Source of the DNA: Sphingomonas sp. UBA978
GTDB lineage: Bacteria > Pseudomonadota > Alphaproteobacteria > Sphingomonadales > Sphingomonadaceae
NCBI RefSeq assembly: GCF_002292295.1
Contig: NZ_DBBS01000016.1
Location: 5,730-69,729, forward strand
Direction of reading: 5' to 3'
Length of the DNA stretch: 64,000 nucleotides
Positions 9,501-18,417 of this stretch are shown here, in pieces (the first letter of the stretch is position 1; each line of letters opens with the position of its first letter). The notes below the pieces were generated by a model, which saw only the letters and a program-made list of their open reading frames with translations, did no database searches and had not been told where the DNA came from. The position numbers were made by a program, and so were the translations under genes.

Positions 9501-12297
9501 GCCGCCGCCGCGCGGTGAGGATCTGGCGGCTGTACAGCGCGACGCTGATCGTCTGGTTCCTGATCGGCTTGCCGTCGGTGTCGAGCGCGACGAAGCGCAG
9601 GCGCAGATCGTCCTGCTTCATCAGCCAGCCGTCGGTCCTGACCCCCAGCTGCACCGCGGAGGCGAAGATCGGCACGTTGCGGCTGGCGGTCAGCACCTCG
9701 CCGTTAGCGTCCTGATAATCCATCTCGACGCGCATGTCGGCGAGGCCGTCGAGCGCGGGCACGTCGACGCTCGTCCGCGCCGTGCCGCCCGCCCCCAGCG
9801 TCACCGGCAGCGTCTGCGTCGGCGGCAGCGGCGTCTGCTGGTCGTCGCCGTCGCCGTTCATCGGCCTGACGCCCTCCTCCACCTTCGCGCCGCCGAAGGT
9901 ATAGCCGTCATAGCCCTCGGGCGTCGCACTGTGCGCGAACCAGCCGACGCGGACGTCGACCGGCAGGCCGCCCGCACCGCCGCCGGACAGATAACCGACA
10001 TAGAGGTCGAGCGGCAGCGACTTCGGCCGCACCGCCGCCGCCTTCGGCCCGGTGACGCTCGCGCGCATCGTCGGCAGTTTGTATTCGTCGACCTTGAACG
10101 ACTGGTCGGTGTAGGTGACGTCCTCCCCCCGCACGATGCGCAGGTCGTAATCGCCCATCGGCGCCCCCTGCGGCGCGGTCCATGTCGTCTCGCCGGTCCC
10201 GCGCGCGTCGATGCTGAGCGGCAGGTCGAACTGCGTGTCCGATCCGCGGTGCGCGAGCCGCAGCGTACCGGTGAAGCCCGCGGGAATCGCGAAGCCGCTG
10301 CCGTTGGGGCGGCGGACGATATGCTTCATGTGGATCGTCTCGCCCTGCCGGACGAGCGCGCGATCGAAGACGGTGTGGAACGTCTCGGCCGGGGCGGAAT
10401 AGCCATAGGGCAGCTCGAAGTCATAGGGCCGGATGCCGTCGCCCCAGCTGGTCAGCGCGAAGCTGAAATCGTCGCCGCTGCGCGCCGAGATCATCAACGG
10501 ATGCGCGGTCGATCCGTCCTGACAGCCGCCATAGGTTTCTGGTTCGGGCAGACCCGCGGGGATCATCAGCCCGCCGCTGCGATCGGTCGCGCCGCGCGCC
10601 AGCAGCCTGCCCGTGCAGCTGTCGCTGATCTGCACGGCGGCATTGGCGACCGGCTTGCCGGAGCCGAGCGAGGTTACCCAGGCGAGGCTGCGCTCGCGGC
10701 CCCATTTGAAATGCACCGCCATGTCGGTGACCAGCGCCGCGGTCGCGACATAGCGCGGCGCATTGCGTCCCAGCAGCGCGCGCCCCAGCGCGGGGCTGGC
10801 GAGTTCGACGACATAGAAGCCGGGCTTGCCCAAGGGGATGCCGACGACCTCGAAATCGCGACCCTTGCCCGGCAGGCCGATCGTCATGCCGGCGCCCTGA
10901 TTGCCGAGGATCGAGCGGTCGCCGGTGTGGTTGATCCGGCGGATCACCGCGTCGCCGCGCTTCACCTCCTCGACATCGGCATCGTCGGCGGCATCGACGG
11001 TGCGCAACCATTCGGCGACCGTCGCGTCGCTGTCGCCGACCTTGAGCGTCCGCCCGCCGATCGGCAGGCTCTTGCCCTGCAACGCGGGTTCAACGTTGCG
11101 CACGGTGACCGGCAGCACGCCGCCCTGCGTCGCTTCGAGGATGCCGAAGCCGGCCGCGAACTTCACCAGCGGCGGTGCGGCGTCGACGCGCACGTCGAGC
11201 GGGAAGCGTTCGGCGTTCGACAGGCCGCGGCCGCTCTCGTCCTTCAGGCCCGCGGGCAGCGTCAGCTTTGCGGTGGTGTCGTAGGGCAAGGGCGCCTTGA
11301 AGGTGACGTCGGCGATCGTCGCCTTCTTCCTCTCGTCCTCGTCGAAGGTCGGTGCGATCTGCCTGCCGTCCGCCAGCGTCAGGCGGATCGCCGCCGCCTG
11401 GCTCATCGGCACCGGGGCGGTGAAGCGCACATAGGCCGGCTGGACCGGGCTGCACCCCGCCTGCGGGTTGGTACGGCTGCATTCGAAGCGCGCCGCGAAC
11501 GGCTTGCGGACGGTATAGTCGAAGCGCTGGTCGCTACCGGCGAGGCGGCCGGACGCCGACGCGATCCCCTGCGGCCAGACCAGCGCCATGTCGCGCCCCG
11601 GCGGCAGCGCGCGGCGGCATTTCAGCGCGGTGACGCCGGCATAGAGCGCCTGCCGCTCGGCGGGTTTCTCCGGAATCGTCTCGGGCAGGCCGGCGCTGTC
11701 GAGGAAGCTGCGCACCGACCAGGTCTGCGTCCCCATCCCGCCGATCAGCCTGCCGGGCAGGTCGGCGGGCAGGACGTCGACCGGGATCTTCTCGCCGATG
11801 CCGTCGACCGCGCAATAGGCGTTGGCGGCGACCGAGGCGCGCGTCGGCGCGAGGGTCGCGGCGACGAGGAAGACCTGACCCTCCTCGATCTCGTCGCCAT
11901 CGCCCGACGGCAGCACCGCCCGCGCCGACGGACCGCCGGCATCGACGGTGTAGCGGGCGCGGCCGTTCAGCGCATAGCCGGCGACGCTCTTCAGCCCCTT
12001 GGCCGCATCGAAATGGCATGTCGTGTCGCCCGACAGCGGTGCGGCGAAGTCGAACACCCAGGTCTGCTGATCGACCCAGCGCCCGGTGCCGGTGCAGGCG
12101 GTGGTGAAGGGGGCGGGGCTGCGAGGGTCGCCAAGCGGCACCATCGGCTGGTTGAAGCGGATGGTATAGCGCTCGACCGCACCCGCCGCGCCGCCGACGC
12201 CGGGCTGGGCAAGCACGACCTGCGGGCTGTTGTCGCCGAACGCCGCCACCGGCGCGAGGGCCAAGGCCAGCACCGCCCACCGCATCGCCCCACGCAT
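6568..12297 (-). CDS. alpha-2-macroglobulin family protein, very large
   Basis: A 1909-residue secreted bacterial alpha-2-macroglobulin (YfhM/ECAM type). A signal peptide (about residues 1-21) is followed by a run of macroglobulin-like domains. The thioester motif CFEQ is intact at residues 1462-1465 in the sequence YPYNCFEQQLSR, so the protease-trapping chemistry should be retained. The protein traps host or competitor proteases by covalent capture after bait cleavage, while its partner PBP1C repairs the wall. It is longer than Escherichia coli YfhM (about 1650). The leader has no lipobox cysteine, so the mature protein may be soluble in the periplasm rather than lipid-anchored. Confidence 0.93.
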   Translation of the reverse strand: MRGAMRWAVLALALAPVAAFGDNSPQVVLAQPGVGGAAGAVERYTIRFNQPMVPLGDPRSPAPFTTACTGTGRWVDQQTWVFDFAAPLSGDTTCHFDAAKGLKSVAGYALNGRARYTVDAGGPSARAVLPSGDGDEIEEGQVFLVAATLAPTRASVAANAYCAVDGIGEKIPVDVLPADLPGRLIGGMGTQTWSVRSFLDSAGLPETIPEKPAERQALYAGVTALKCRRALPPGRDMALVWPQGIASASGRLAGSDQRFDYTVRKPFAARFECSRTNPQAGCSPVQPAYVRFTAPVPMSQAAAIRLTLADGRQIAPTFDEDERKKATIADVTFKAPLPYDTTAKLTLPAGLKDESGRGLSNAERFPLDVRVDAAPPLVKFAAGFGILEATQGGVLPVTVRNVEPALQGKSLPIGGRTLKVGDSDATVAEWLRTVDAADDADVEEVKRGDAVIRRINHTGDRSILGNQGAGMTIGLPGKGRDFEVVGIPLGKPGFYVVELASPALGRALLGRNAPRYVATAALVTDMAVHFKWGRERSLAWVTSLGSGKPVANAAVQISDSCTGRLLARGATDRSGGLMIPAGLPEPETYGGCQDGSTAHPLMISARSGDDFSFALTSWGDGIRPYDFELPYGYSAPAETFHTVFDRALVRQGETIHMKHIVRRPNGSGFAIPAGFTGTLRLAHRGSDTQFDLPLSIDARGTGETTWTAPQGAPMGDYDLRIVRGEDVTYTDQSFKVDEYKLPTMRASVTGPKAAAVRPKSLPLDLYVGYLSGGGAGGLPVDVRVGWFAHSATPEGYDGYTFGGAKVEEGVRPMNGDGDDQQTPLPPTQTLPVTLGAGGTARTSVDVPALDGLADMRVEMDYQDANGEVLTASRNVPIFASAVQLGVRTDGWLMKQDDLRLRFVALDTDGKPIRNQTISVALYSRQILTARRRLIGGFYAYDNQMRTTKLDATCTATTDAQGLAQCAVDPGVSGEVYVVATSADADGHVARAVRSVWLAGNDAWWFGGDNGDRMDVVPERTAYKAGETARFQVRMPFRSATALVTVEREGVLSSFVTQLSGTDPVVEVPMPGSYAPDVYVSVMVVRGRIESGWTSWLRGIGRSLGLVKAEPAPEPTALVDLSKPAYRLGIARVKVGWEGHTLGVTVKADHERFSPRGTADVALQVRRPDGSPAASADVAFAAVDEALLQLAPNASWDVLPAMMGDRPLSVLTATAQMQVVGKRHYGRKAVEAGGGGGDAAAALNRENFQPVLLWQGRVALDAQGRARLSVPLSDALSSFKLVAIATDGDGLFGTGSTAIRTAQDLSLYAGLPPLVRSGDWYAAGFTLRNGSDRPMTVTAEVAVFPRIAQGKPLTVTIPAGGAAPVAWNLTAPQASGTLRWQVTARSADGKATDRLTVSQEVVPAVPVETWAAALTRVGDTNLPIAPPAGALPGRGSVDVQLTDTLAPPLAGVRRYMSDYPYNCFEQQLSRIVALGDTARWAALAGAIPTYQAPDGLLRYWPSESLEGSEALTAYVLSLTSEAGLPLPPAPRARMVEGLKAVLDGRVRHETYGDPRQQRLVAFAALARAGEATPAMLGQVGLAAQDMPTALLSDYIAALDRVPLANAAALKGQAEGVLRSRLVYEGTRLDLSDAANQSWWLMSSGDEASIKALLVTLGRPGWQDEAARMMVGVGSRQSRGHWDTTTANAWGAVAVRRFAGLYPAQAIAGTTMLQLGATSVSRAWPLAAEARSVSLPLPAAATPLLLRQSGGSGPWAMVSVRAAVPLKASLFAGYRATRSVTPVQVRKAGQLTRGDVLRVTITVDATAERNWVVVDDPIPAGATIIGDLANQSQMLGEGGANEGVQPSYVERGNDGWRGYFAWVPRGRFTVSYAVRLNGAGRFSLPPTRVEAMYAPAIRAQVPNQPMVVAQR

Positions 12298-12538
12298 CCG
12301 CCGTCTCCCCGTAACGTCGGCGAGGTTAGGCTGGCGCTGGCCGCGAATCCAGCGCGCAGATGTCCGGCGTCGCCCCGCGCCGGAACTTCAGCCCTTCTGT
12401 CCGATTCGGCCTGAATCGGGCGAAGACTGGTCCGGGCGGCGCGACAATGGCGCAGGACGCCCGCCGCTTAGCGGAATCGACTTGTCCGATTAAATCCGTT
12501 TCGGACATGATGGCGATGAACGGGGCGGGGGGCTGCTC
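12298..12538. promoter_or_regulatory. divergent intergenic region, A2M / NfrB-like gene
   Basis: These 241 bases separate two divergently transcribed genes and should contain both promoters. The clearest structure is CCGATTC (12401-12407) with GAATCGG (12413-12419), an inverted repeat with a 5-base centre that could be an operator or hairpin. No clear sigma-70 boxes were identified by eye. Confidence 0.4.
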
Positions 12539-13927
12539 ATGGACGTGCTGACGCTGGGCCTCGATGCGGCCGCACGGGAAACGATGCTGTTCGCGGCGAC
12601 CGGATTGCTGATCGGCGGGATCGACGACCTGCTGATCGATCTGTGCTTCATCGGGCATCGCCTGTCCGGTCGCGACGACCGGGGCCTGCGCACCGACACG
12701 CTGCCGGTGCCGGCGACGCCCGCCACCTTTGCGGTGTTCGTCGCCGCCTGGGACGAACAGGCGGTGATCGGCGGGATGCTGTCTGCGGCGGTCCGCCGGT
12801 TCGAACATCCCGATTACCGCATCTACGTCGGCGTCTATCCGAACGATCCGCGGACGATCGCCGCAGCGCGGGCGGTCGCGGCGACCGACGCGCGTATCCG
12901 CGTCATCGTCGGCGCGCGCGCCGGCCCGACGACCAAGGCGGACTGCCTCAACACCCTGTGGACGGCGCTGGTCCGCGACGATCGGGCGGAGGGACGGACG
13001 ACGACCGCAGTGGTGCTGCACGACGCCGAGGACGTGGTGCACCCGGCGGAGCTGATCGTCTTCGATTCGCTGATCCGCGGGCAGGCGGTGGTGCAATTGC
13101 CGGTGCTGCCGCTGATCCGGCGCGGATCGCTGGTGTCGGGTCATTATGCGGACGAGTTCGCCTATGCGCACAGCGTCCAGCAACCGGTGCGCGCGATGCT
13201 GGGCGCGGCGATGCCGCTCGCGGGCACCGGCTGCGCGATCGCGACGGCGATGCTGGCCGGTATCGCCGCCGAACGGGGCGGGGCGCCCTTCGACGCGAGC
13301 AGCCTGACGGAGGATTACGAGCTCGGCCTGCACGTCGCCGCGCGGGGCGGGGCCAGCCGCTTTGCCCGCGTCCGCGATTCCCGCGACGGCAGCCTCGTCG
13401 CGGTCCGGGCCTATTTCCCCGATACCCTGACCACCGCGACCCGGCAGAAGGCGCGCTGGATGACGGGGATCGCGCTCGCGGGATGGGACCGGACCGGCTG
13501 GGGGGAAACCGGCGCGCTGGCCGATCACTGGATGCGGATGCGCGACCGCCGGGCGCTCGTCTCTGTGCTGGTGCTCGCCGTCGCCTATGCCGCGGTGCTG
13601 CTGTGGCCGCTGGCGGCGGGGTGGCGCTGGCTGCGGTCGATGCCGCCGGCGGACGACCGGCTGGCGGACTGGCTGTTGCTGACCACCTCGCTGCTGCTCG
13701 GCTGGCGGCTGATGATGCGAATCGTCTGCACCGCGCGGGCCTATGGCCGGGCCGAGGCTTGCTGGTCGCTGCCGCGATTCTTCATCGGCAACCTCGTGTC
13801 GCTGATCGCCGCGCCGCGGGCGTTGCACCGTTACCTCAAACTGCTGCGCGGCGAGACGCTGGTCTGGGACAAGACGGCGCACGTCTTTCCCGATCTGGTC
13901 GATCCCCGGACGTCCGTGACCGCGTGA
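12539..13927 (+). CDS. NfrB-like inner-membrane family 2 glycosyltransferase
   Basis: A 462-residue processive-type GT2 enzyme. After an N-terminal membrane helix, the catalytic core shows the metal-binding HDAED (162-165 region), TEDYE (acid near 257-259) and QKARW (303-307, the QxxRW acceptor-site motif). Then come four hydrophobic segments (about 345-365, 385-405, 425-440). The overall pattern matches NfrB, the N4 phage adsorption protein B that synthesises or secretes a surface glycan. Escherichia coli NfrB is much longer because it carries an extra C-terminal c-di-GMP-binding MshEN domain, absent here. The stop overlaps the next start by four bases (GTGA), coupling it to an outer-membrane partner. 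Confidence 0.75.
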   Translation: MDVLTLGLDAAARETMLFAATGLLIGGIDDLLIDLCFIGHRLSGRDDRGLRTDTLPVPATPATFAVFVAAWDEQAVIGGMLSAAVRRFEHPDYRIYVGVYPNDPRTIAAARAVAATDARIRVIVGARAGPTTKADCLNTLWTALVRDDRAEGRTTTAVVLHDAEDVVHPAELIVFDSLIRGQAVVQLPVLPLIRRGSLVSGHYADEFAYAHSVQQPVRAMLGAAMPLAGTGCAIATAMLAGIAAERGGAPFDASSLTEDYELGLHVAARGGASRFARVRDSRDGSLVAVRAYFPDTLTTATRQKARWMTGIALAGWDRTGWGETGALADHWMRMRDRRALVSVLVLAVAYAAVLLWPLAAGWRWLRSMPPADDRLADWLLLTTSLLLGWRLMMRIVCTARAYGRAEACWSLPRFFIGNLVSLIAAPRALHRYLKLLRGETLVWDKTAHVFPDLVDPRTSVTA

Positions 13928-14946
13928 GGGGCGGCAGGCCGTTACGCTTTCTGGCGATCCTGCTGTGCGGCTGGTCGGGGGCGCGCAGCCTCGACCTCTA
14001 TCGACGCAGCGGGGACGTACCCGGGGTCGGGGTCGGAGCCAGGACCGCAAGCGGGCCGATCGACCACCTCGCCGCCGCGATCGGCGTGCCGAAAGCCGCA
14101 GCGGCCGCGCGGTCGTTCGTCGCGCCCGTCGCGCCCGCGCACGCCATGATCGCGATCCCGACCGCCGTCGCATCGCATCAGTTCGTCCGTCCGCCGACAC
14201 CGGCCGGGTTCGCGCAGGCGACGGTGCGGGAGCCGGAACGACATCAGGACCCCGCCCCGGCGGCGATGCCGGCGCCGCCGCTGTCCCCCGCGGTCCTGCC
14301 GCCGCCGGTCAGACGGACCGGCGGGCGGCTGACCGGCAGCGCGTGGCTGATCGCACGCGACGGCGCCGCGGCCGGCATATCGAACGGCCAGCTCGGCGGA
14401 TCGCAGGCCGGCGCGCGGATCACCTATGCACTCGGCACCCGCCGCCGCCTCGCGCTCGCCGCGCGGGTGTCCGCGCCGCTGTCGGGGCGCGGCAGGGAGG
14501 CGGCGATCGGGTTCGACTGGCAACCGACGCGGGCGCCGGTCCACGTCATCGCCGAACGGCGCATCGCGCTGGATGGCGGGCGCGGCGGGCCGACCCTCGG
14601 AATCGTCGGCGGATACGGTCCGGCGGAGGTCGTGCGCGGCGTCCAGCTGGAGGGATACGGTCAGGCCGGCGTGATCGCGCGCGATGGCGGCGAAGCCTTT
14701 GCCGATGGCGCGGTGCGCGTCGCGCATCCGCTCGGGCGGGTCGGCGCGCTGCGCATCGACGTCGGCGCGGGGCTGTGGGGCGGCGCGCAGCGTGGCGCGG
14801 CGCGGCTCGACGTCGGGCCTTCCGTGGGCGTCGTCGTGCCGGTCGGCCAGACCGCGTTCCGCCTGACCGCCGACTGGCGCGAACGGATCGCCGGGGATGC
14901 GCGGCCGGGATCGGGCCCTGCGCTGTCGCTCGGCACCAACTTCTAG
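13924..14946 (+). CDS. NfrA C-terminal-domain-like outer-membrane protein
   Basis: A 340-residue protein starting at GTG 13924 within the stop of the glycosyltransferase gene. An N-terminal hydrophobic stretch (LRFLAILLCGWSG) is followed by an alanine/proline-rich linker to about residue 135. The C-terminal 200 residues alternate short strands with glycine turns (GGSQAGARITYALG, LEGYGQAGVIARDGG, LRIDVGAGLWGGAQRG) and end in a terminal phenylalanine (SLGTNF), as expected for an outer-membrane beta-barrel. This region resembles the NfrA C-terminal barrel; the TPR part of full-length NfrA is missing. It would be the export or receptor partner of the upstream enzyme. The NfrA assignment is moderate; a generic barrel is the alternative. 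Confidence 0.65.
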   Translation: MRGGRPLRFLAILLCGWSGARSLDLYRRSGDVPGVGVGARTASGPIDHLAAAIGVPKAAAAARSFVAPVAPAHAMIAIPTAVASHQFVRPPTPAGFAQATVREPERHQDPAPAAMPAPPLSPAVLPPPVRRTGGRLTGSAWLIARDGAAAGISNGQLGGSQAGARITYALGTRRRLALAARVSAPLSGRGREAAIGFDWQPTRAPVHVIAERRIALDGGRGGPTLGIVGGYGPAEVVRGVQLEGYGQAGVIARDGGEAFADGAVRVAHPLGRVGALRIDVGAGLWGGAQRGAARLDVGPSVGVVVPVGQTAFRLTADWRERIAGDARPGSGPALSLGTNF

Positions 14947-14993
14947 GATCGGCGGTCTAGCCGGTCGCTGCCAGCGGCCTATAACGCTGCCCC

Positions 14994-15908
14994 GTGGACC
15001 TGTACCTTCCCATCGCCAATCTGTCGGTCAACGCGCTGGTCATCATCCTGCTGGGCGGCGGCGTCGGGCTGCTGTCGGGGATGTTCGGGGTCGGCGGCGG
15101 GTTCCTGACGACGCCGTTGCTCATCATCTACGGCATCCCGCCGACCGTCGCCGCGGCCTCGTCGGCGAGCCAGGTGACGGGGGCGAGCGTGTCGGGGGTG
15201 ATCGCGCATTTCCACCGCAACGGCGTCGATACCAAGATGGGCGGCGTGCTGGTCGCCGGCGGTATCGTCGGCAGCTTCGCTGGCGCGTGGATCTTCCGCC
15301 TGCTCCAGGCCAGCGGGCAGATCGATACCGTGATCGGCGTCGTCTATGTCGTCATGCTCGGGTCGATCGGCACGCTGATGGCGCGCGAATCGATCGCCGC
15401 GATCGGCGTGTCGCGCGGGCGCCGCGTCGCCCGGCCGCGCAAGCGCCGCCACCATCCGCTGGTCGCCGCGCTGCCGCTGCGCACGCGCTTCTACGCCTCC
15501 GGGCTCTACATCTCGCCGCTGGCGCCGTTGCTGCTCGGCTTCGGCACCGGCATCCTCACCATCCTGCTCGGCATCGGCGGCGGCTTCATCCTCGTGCCCG
15601 CGATGATCTACCTGCTCGGCATGGCGACCAGCGTCGTCGTCGGCACCTCGCTGTTCCAGACGCTGTTCGTCACCGCGGTGGCGACGATGGTCCACGCGAC
15701 CACCACCAAGGCGGTCGACATCGTCCTTGCGGGCCTGCTGCTGATCGGATCGGTGATCGGCGCGCAGCTCGGCGCGCGCTTCGCGACCAAGGTGAAACCC
15801 GAATATCTCCGCCTCGCGCTCGCCGTCATGGTGCTGCTCGTCGGGTTGCGCATCTTGCTCGGCCTCGTCTGGCGCCCCGAAGACATCTTCACGGTCGAGC
15901 TGACGTGA
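14994..15908 (+). CDS. TSUP (TauE/SafE) family membrane transporter
   Basis: A 304-residue protein with eight or so hydrophobic segments in two repeats. Each repeat has the family glycine motif (SGMFGVGGGFLTTP near residue 28 and TILLGIGGGFILVPA near 185), with a basic cytosolic loop RRVARPRKRRHH between them. TSUP proteins export organosulfonates, sulfite or related anions. The start is GTG at 14994. The last bases overlap the following TIGR02186 gene (GTGA), and this pair is conserved in alphaproteobacteria, so the two proteins probably work together. The actual substrate is unknown. Confidence 0.88.
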   Translation: MDLYLPIANLSVNALVIILLGGGVGLLSGMFGVGGGFLTTPLLIIYGIPPTVAAASSASQVTGASVSGVIAHFHRNGVDTKMGGVLVAGGIVGSFAGAWIFRLLQASGQIDTVIGVVYVVMLGSIGTLMARESIAAIGVSRGRRVARPRKRRHHPLVAALPLRTRFYASGLYISPLAPLLLGFGTGILTILLGIGGGFILVPAMIYLLGMATSVVVGTSLFQTLFVTAVATMVHATTTKAVDIVLAGLLLIGSVIGAQLGARFATKVKPEYLRLALAVMVLLVGLRILLGLVWRPEDIFTVELT

Positions 15909-16666
15909 CGCGGGCGGCCGTCCTGCTGCTCGCGCCGCTATTGATGGCGCAGGCGCCGAAACCGGTGCTCGTCCCCGACGTGTCGCAACGCGATATCGAG
16001 ATCGCCTACAGCTTCACCGGCGCCGAACTGCTGCTGTTCGGGGCGATCCTCTACCCCGGCGGGCGGTTGCCGCGCGGCGAGGCGCCGACCGACATCGTCG
16101 TCGTCGTCAAGGGGCCGACGCAGCCGGTGCTGGTGCGCGAGAAGCAGAAGGTCGCCGGCATCTGGGTCAATGCCGAGCATCAGCGCTACAGCTCGGTGCC
16201 GAGTTTCTATGCGCTGGCGTCGTCGCGGCCGATCGGGCGGATCGTCGACGCGCGGACGCGTGCGATCTACGAACTGGGGCTCGACAGCCTGCAATTGTCG
16301 CCCGGTTCCAGCGCGATCAGCGCGGTCGAGCATCGCTTCCAGCAGGGTCTGGTCGGGCTGAAGCGGCGCACCGGGCTGTACGTCGAGGCGCCGCATGCGG
16401 TCGAGATCACCGATGGCGTGCTCTATCGCGCGCGGCTGACGATCCCGGCGCGCGTGCCGGTCGGGCGATTCACCGCGGAGACGTTCCTGATCCGCGACGG
16501 CCGCGTGCTCGCCGCAGCGGTGCGCGACATCGACATCCGCAAATCGGGGTTCGAGCGATTCGTCGCGCGGGCGGCGGATCGCGATTCGATCGCCTACGGC
16601 CTCGTCGCGGTCGCGCTCTCGGTCGGGCTGGGGCTGGCGGCGGGATGGATCGCGCGCCGGCTTTAG
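15905..16666 (+). CDS. TIGR02186 family protein (alphaproteobacterial TM protein)
   Basis: A 253-residue protein with a cleavable or anchoring N-terminal hydrophobic segment, a periplasmic strand-rich body and one C-terminal transmembrane helix (about 228-248: IAYGLVAVALSVGLGLAAGWIARR). The body contains IEIAYSFTGAELLLFGAI and DIVVVVKGPTQPVLVREK, the signature of TIGR02186/Alph_Pro_TM proteins, which occur next to TSUP transporters. The function is not established; a periplasmic partner of the transporter is the best inference. The start is GTG 15905, overlapping the permease stop. Confidence 0.82.
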   Translation: MTRAAVLLLAPLLMAQAPKPVLVPDVSQRDIEIAYSFTGAELLLFGAILYPGGRLPRGEAPTDIVVVVKGPTQPVLVREKQKVAGIWVNAEHQRYSSVPSFYALASSRPIGRIVDARTRAIYELGLDSLQLSPGSSAISAVEHRFQQGLVGLKRRTGLYVEAPHAVEITDGVLYRARLTIPARVPVGRFTAETFLIRDGRVLAAAVRDIDIRKSGFERFVARAADRDSIAYGLVAVALSVGLGLAAGWIARRL

Positions 16667-16731
16667 TCCAGCGCTGACGGTATCTTAACCGCTCCCGCCT
16701 AGATCCCGGCGGCTATGGACAGGAATCTGCC

Positions 16732-18417
16732 GTGATGACCGATATGCCGGTACCGGGTGCGTTTGCGGGCGCGACGCCTATCGCCGCGGGGCAGATCGCC
16801 GGGCTGGACCTCGGTCCGACGCCGGTCGGCTGCGTGCTGGCGGTCGCCGGCGGCAGCAGCCGCGTGCTGTTCGACCGCCACGCGCTCGACCTCGTCGCGC
16901 AGGATGCCGACCCGGTCGTCGCCGCCGCCGGGCAGGTCGGCGGACAGATCAAGATGCGCGTCGGCGGATCCTGGCTGATCGCCAACATCCGCAGCCTGGC
17001 GTTGCAGGACGGCCAGAGCGACTGGATCGCCGCCGACATCGATTTCCTGGGCGAGGGCGACGAGGAGCGGCTGACCGGCAAGCTGTACAATTTCCGCCGC
17101 GGCGTGACGCGCTATCCGCTGCCCGGCTGCGAGGTGTTTCCGATCGCGACGATCGACCTGAAGCAGATCTATTCCGCCGCCGACCAGCCGCATATCCAGA
17201 TCGGCACCGTCTATCCGACCCGCGACGTGCGCGCCTCGCTGTACGTCGACGCGATGCTCGGCAAGCATTTCGCGCTGGTCGGATCGACCGGCACCGGCAA
17301 ATCGACCAGCGCCGCATTGATTCTCCACCGCATCTGCGAACTGGCGCCGCAGGGCCATGTCGTGATGATCGACCCGCATGGCGAATATGCCGCGGCGTTC
17401 CGCGGCAACGGCGCGATCTACGACGTCAACAACCTGCAGATGCCCTATTGGCTGATGAACTTCGAGGAGCATTGCGAGGTCTTCGTCACCTCCAGTGGCG
17501 CCGAGCGGCAGAAGGATGCCGACATCCTCGCCAAATGCCTGCTGATGGCGCGCGCCAAGAACCGGCTGGGGCAGGAAATCGCCAAGCTGACCGTCGACGC
17601 GCCGATCCCCTATCTGCTCAGCGACCTCACCAACCTCATCAACCTCGAGATGGGCAAGATGGACCGGGCGGGGGATACCGCGCCCTATCTGCGCCTCAAG
17701 ACCAAGATCGACGAGATCAAGGCCGATCCGCGCTACGGCTTCATGTTCTCGGGCATGCTGGTCGCGGACACGATGGCCGATTTCCTCGCCCGCATCTTCC
17801 GCATGCCGGGCGACGGGCGGCCGATCTCGATCGTCGACGTATCGGGTGTGCCGTCGGAGATCACGTCGGTGGTCGTCGCGGTGCTGAGCCGGATGACCTT
17901 CGACTTTGCGATCTGGTCGCGCAACGAACCGCAGCGGCCGATCCTGCTCGTCTGCGAGGAGGCACACCGCTACATCCCGAGCAGCGCCAGGACCGAGGGG
18001 CGCAGCGCCTCGGTCGGTCGAATCCTCAGCCGGATCGCCAAGGAAGGGCGCAAATACGGCGTCAGCCTGGGTCTCATCACGCAGCGGCCGTCCGATCTGG
18101 AGGAAGGCGTGCTGTCGCAATGCGGCACGATCATCGCGATGCGCCTCAACAACGAACGCGACCAGGCGTTCGTACGCGCGGCGATGCCGGAGGGCGCGCG
18201 CGGGTTCCTCGATGCGATTCCGGCTCTGCGCAACCGCGAATGCATCATCTGCGGCGAGGGCGTCGCGGTGCCGATCCGGGTGAGCTTCGACGGGCTCGAC
18301 GAGAGCAAGCGGCCGGCCTCGGGCGATCCGCTGTTCTCGACCCTGTGGCGCGACGTCGGCGGCGAGGATGCGATCATCCAGCGCACGATCATGCGGTGGC
18401 GCGCGCAGGGCCGGTAG
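16732..18417 (+). CDS. HerA-type ATPase (DUF87)
   Basis: A 561-residue ATPase of the HerA/FtsK superfamily. A beta-barrel-like N-terminal (HAS-barrel) region covers about 1-150. The ATPase domain has Walker A GSTGTGKS at 184-191, MIDPHGEY just after (a HerA signature), Walker B ILLVCEEAHRY near 405, and an arginine-finger region SRIAKEGRKYG. HerA pumps double-stranded DNA and usually pairs with the NurA nuclease; no NurA lies beside it here. It starts at the GTG at 16732 or the following ATG at 16735. It stands alone between the TIGR02186 gene and a convergent peptidase gene. Confidence 0.88.
   Translation: MMTDMPVPGAFAGATPIAAGQIAGLDLGPTPVGCVLAVAGGSSRVLFDRHALDLVAQDADPVVAAAGQVGGQIKMRVGGSWLIANIRSLALQDGQSDWIAADIDFLGEGDEERLTGKLYNFRRGVTRYPLPGCEVFPIATIDLKQIYSAADQPHIQIGTVYPTRDVRASLYVDAMLGKHFALVGSTGTGKSTSAALILHRICELAPQGHVVMIDPHGEYAAAFRGNGAIYDVNNLQMPYWLMNFEEHCEVFVTSSGAERQKDADILAKCLLMARAKNRLGQEIAKLTVDAPIPYLLSDLTNLINLEMGKMDRAGDTAPYLRLKTKIDEIKADPRYGFMFSGMLVADTMADFLARIFRMPGDGRPISIVDVSGVPSEITSVVVAVLSRMTFDFAIWSRNEPQRPILLVCEEAHRYIPSSARTEGRSASVGRILSRIAKEGRKYGVSLGLITQRPSDLEEGVLSQCGTIIAMRLNNERDQAFVRAAMPEGARGFLDAIPALRNRECIICGEGVAVPIRVSFDGLDESKRPASGDPLFSTLWRDVGGEDAIIQRTIMRWRAQGR

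Noticed and set aside
7657..12414. Very long open frame (over 1500 codons) antisense to the alpha-2-macroglobulin gene
   Set aside because: Length is caused by GC-rich codon structure of the true gene; the translation is arginine-rich with no domain and extends into the intergenic region.
12643..14946. Single long frame across the glycosyltransferase and the barrel protein
   Set aside because: Its first part is out of frame with the glycosyltransferase; only the portion from GTG 13924 is protein-like, so it was split there.
16732..18417. HerA-type ATPase as part of a defence island
   Set aside because: No NurA, SIR2 or other defence partner is adjacent, and base composition equals the chromosome; it appears to be a normal housekeeping locus.
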